Assembly (NCBI GenBank): GCA_947585885.1
Contig: CANPXI010000055.1
Location: 1-6,917, forward strand
Reading direction: 5' to 3'
Source of the DNA: an uncultured Bacilli bacterium
GTDB lineage: Bacteria; Bacillota_I; Bacilli_A; RF39; UBA660
Length of the DNA stretch: 6,917 bases
Both the position numbers and the translations under genes were made by a program. The notes below the pieces were generated by a model. It saw only the letters and a program-made list of their open reading frames with translations. It did no database searches and had not been told where the DNA came from. Positions 5,798 through 6,917 of this stretch are shown piece after piece; positions within the stretch are counted from its first letter, which is position 1, and every line of letters begins with the position of its first letter.

Positions 5798-5826
5798 AAG
5801 ACTTTTTATCATAAATTTAGTATAAT
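5798..5826 (+). promoter_or_regulatory. Candidate promoter of the membrane protein / phosphoketolase unit
   Basis: A perfect TATAAT (5821-5826) lies about 28 nt before the ATG at 5854, directly downstream of a terminator. The -35 position at a 17-nt spacing (5798-5803, AAGACT) keeps only the central GAC of TTGACA. The predicted leader is about 20 nt and holds just the ribosome binding site GAGGGA (5844-5849). Confidence 0.48.
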
Positions 5827-5853
5827 TAAAAAAGAATAGAAAAGAGGGATAAA

Positions 5854-6636
5854 ATGAAAAGAATAATTTCTTATATATCTTTAATAATAGTATTTACTAT
5901 ACTTGGTGTAATAGGACTATTAAATAAACCATCTGATACCCCTGATAAAATACTTAATACTACTTATTATAAATATAATACTATAACAGGTGAATATGAA
6001 AGTATAAGATTAAATGAAAAAGAAATAACTTATAATGGAAACCTATTAGATTTAGATAAATGTAATAACTATACTTATAATAAAAAAACAAACATATTAA
6101 AATTAAACTGTGGAAAAGCTATAAAATTAGTAAGTACTGATGATGAAAGTATCACACTAAATATAAATAATGAAGATTACTCTTACTATAAAACAGAAGA
6201 AGATAGTTACAATAAAGAATTCTTAGATTACTTTAAAGTAAGTGAAATAGATTACATAACAGAAGGAAAAAACAAAATAAATGAAAAAATGGTAAACTTA
6301 GAAAAACTAGAAGAACTAACTAACACTACTAATACATTCTATCTATATTTAATAACACCTAACTGCACAAAAAAATGTATATTACTAAATAATAACTTAG
6401 ACTTATTAACAACAAATAATAGTATTTTTGCTTTTGAATATAGTCAAACATTAATAGATGAATTAAATGAATATGCATCAAGCCCTATTACAGATGAAAT
6501 GCTAAATAAAGAAAACCCTCTAATATTAAAAATAGAAAATAAAAAAATAAGTAAATTAATAGAACTAGATATAAAAGGATTTAACATAGAACAATATAAC
6601 AACTATTTAGATGATATAGAGGTGGAAAATGAATAA
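5854..6636 (+). CDS. Membrane-anchored extracytoplasmic protein of unknown function, possible thioredoxin-like domain
   Basis: I do not recognise this 260-residue protein as a named family. An N-terminal hydrophobic helix (about 4-23) after MKR acts as an uncleaved anchor or signal; there is no lipobox cysteine. Residues about 34-112 are rich in short beta-type segments and contain C70 and C86 (DKCNNYTYNKKT...LKLNCGKAIKL), which could form a disulfide. Residues about 145-255 look like a degenerate thioredoxin fold. A hydrophobic strand ends in TPNCTKKC (C171-x3-C175) where thioredoxins have CxxC, a second strand follows (IFAFEY), then ENPLILKIENKKISK, resembling the cis-Pro 'P-t-l-i-x-x-x-x-G-k' strand and hairpin, and a final helix. 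The thioredoxin reading is inference from pattern order. The gene overlaps the phosphoketolase start by 8 nt, so the two are cotranscribed; no functional link is evident. Confidence 0.75.
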   Translation: MKRIISYISLIIVFTILGVIGLLNKPSDTPDKILNTTYYKYNTITGEYESIRLNEKEITYNGNLLDLDKCNNYTYNKKTNILKLNCGKAIKLVSTDDESITLNINNEDYSYYKTEEDSYNKEFLDYFKVSEIDYITEGKNKINEKMVNLEKLEELTNTTNTFYLYLITPNCTKKCILLNNNLDLLTTNNSIFAFEYSQTLIDELNEYASSPITDEMLNKENPLILKIENKKISKLIELDIKGFNIEQYNNYLDDIEVENE

Positions 6637-6917
6637 AATAACAAAAGAAGAAATAAATAATTTAGATAAATACTTTAGACTTGCAAACTATCTTTCAGTA
6701 GGACAACTTTATCTTATGGATAACCCACTTCTTAAAAGAAAACTAGAAATAAAAGATGTAAAACCTAATGTAGTAGGTCACTGGGGAACTGTACCAGGTC
6801 AAAACTTTATCTATACCCACTTAAATAGAATAATAAAAAAATATGACTTAAACATGATTTACATAAGTGGACCAGGTCATGGTGGACAAGCGCTTATTAG
6901 TAACACTTATATAGAAG
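6629..6917 (+). CDS. xfp: Xylulose-5-phosphate/fructose-6-phosphate phosphoketolase, N-terminus (partial)
   Basis: Ninety-six codons are open from ATG 6629 to the right edge. The sequence contains RLANYLSVGQLYLMDNPLL, GHWGTVPGQNFIYTHLNR and YDLNMIYISGPGHGGQAL, which are hallmark N-terminal motifs of thiamine-diphosphate-dependent phosphoketolases (full length about 790-800 residues). The histidines of GHWGT and GPGHGG correspond to conserved active-site positions of the family. The enzyme splits xylulose 5-phosphate (and often fructose 6-phosphate) with phosphate into acetyl phosphate plus glyceraldehyde 3-phosphate or erythrose 4-phosphate, in the cytoplasm, and is central to heterofermentative sugar breakdown. 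The start is supported by GAGGTGG (6619-6625) four nt upstream; this site lies within the end of the preceding gene, and the 8-nt overlap implies coupled translation. Substrate specificity cannot be judged from the fragment. Confidence 0.93.
   Translation, partial: MNKITKEEINNLDKYFRLANYLSVGQLYLMDNPLLKRKLEIKDVKPNVVGHWGTVPGQNFIYTHLNRIIKKYDLNMIYISGPGHGGQALISNTYIE

Overview
This window comes from a very AT-rich bacterium that uses the standard bacterial code. All tryptophans I checked are TGG, no in-frame TGA occurs inside a gene, and one TGA serves as a stop. Low GC, AGGAGG-type ribosome binding sites, U-tract hairpin terminators and the gene families present suggest a low-GC Bacillota, probably an uncultured host-associated Bacilli lineage; that placement is inference. 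Apart from the gene cut by the left edge, every gene is on the + strand, and the + strand is strikingly richer in A than in T.

Layout: (1) 1-168, minus strand: N-terminus of a DUF1016/YhcG-type protein (PDDEXK nuclease family), running off the left edge. (2) 169-316: divergent intergenic region with apparently overlapping promoters and an imperfect direct repeat. (3) 317-1702: a LigD-type end-joining protein with a 3'-phosphoesterase domain and a primase/polymerase domain but no ligase domain, closed by a terminator that overlaps its stop codon. (4) 1765-4671: a tight three-gene operon with an extended -10 promoter and a terminator. It encodes a helix-turn-helix/calcineurin-like metallophosphoesterase fusion, a short-chain dehydrogenase/reductase, and a PLP-dependent protein of the methionine gamma-lyase/'aluminum resistance' (YnbB) family. 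(5) 4760-5760: an isolated phage-type lysis pair, a small holin-like membrane protein and an M23 endopeptidase joined by an ATGA overlap and bounded by terminators. (6) 5854-6917: a membrane-anchored protein of unknown function with a possible degenerate thioredoxin fold, overlapping by 8 nt the start of a phosphoketolase gene cut by the right edge.

The transcription units look functionally distinct: DNA end processing, a small metabolic/nucleic-acid operon, a lysis cassette, and carbon metabolism. The observations most worth following are the ligase-less PE-Pol protein facing a nuclease-family gene across overlapping promoters, and the lysis cassette with no other phage genes beside it. No gene-free stretch exceeds 150 bases. 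I see no tRNA, rRNA, CRISPR array, insertion sequence or recognisable riboswitch.
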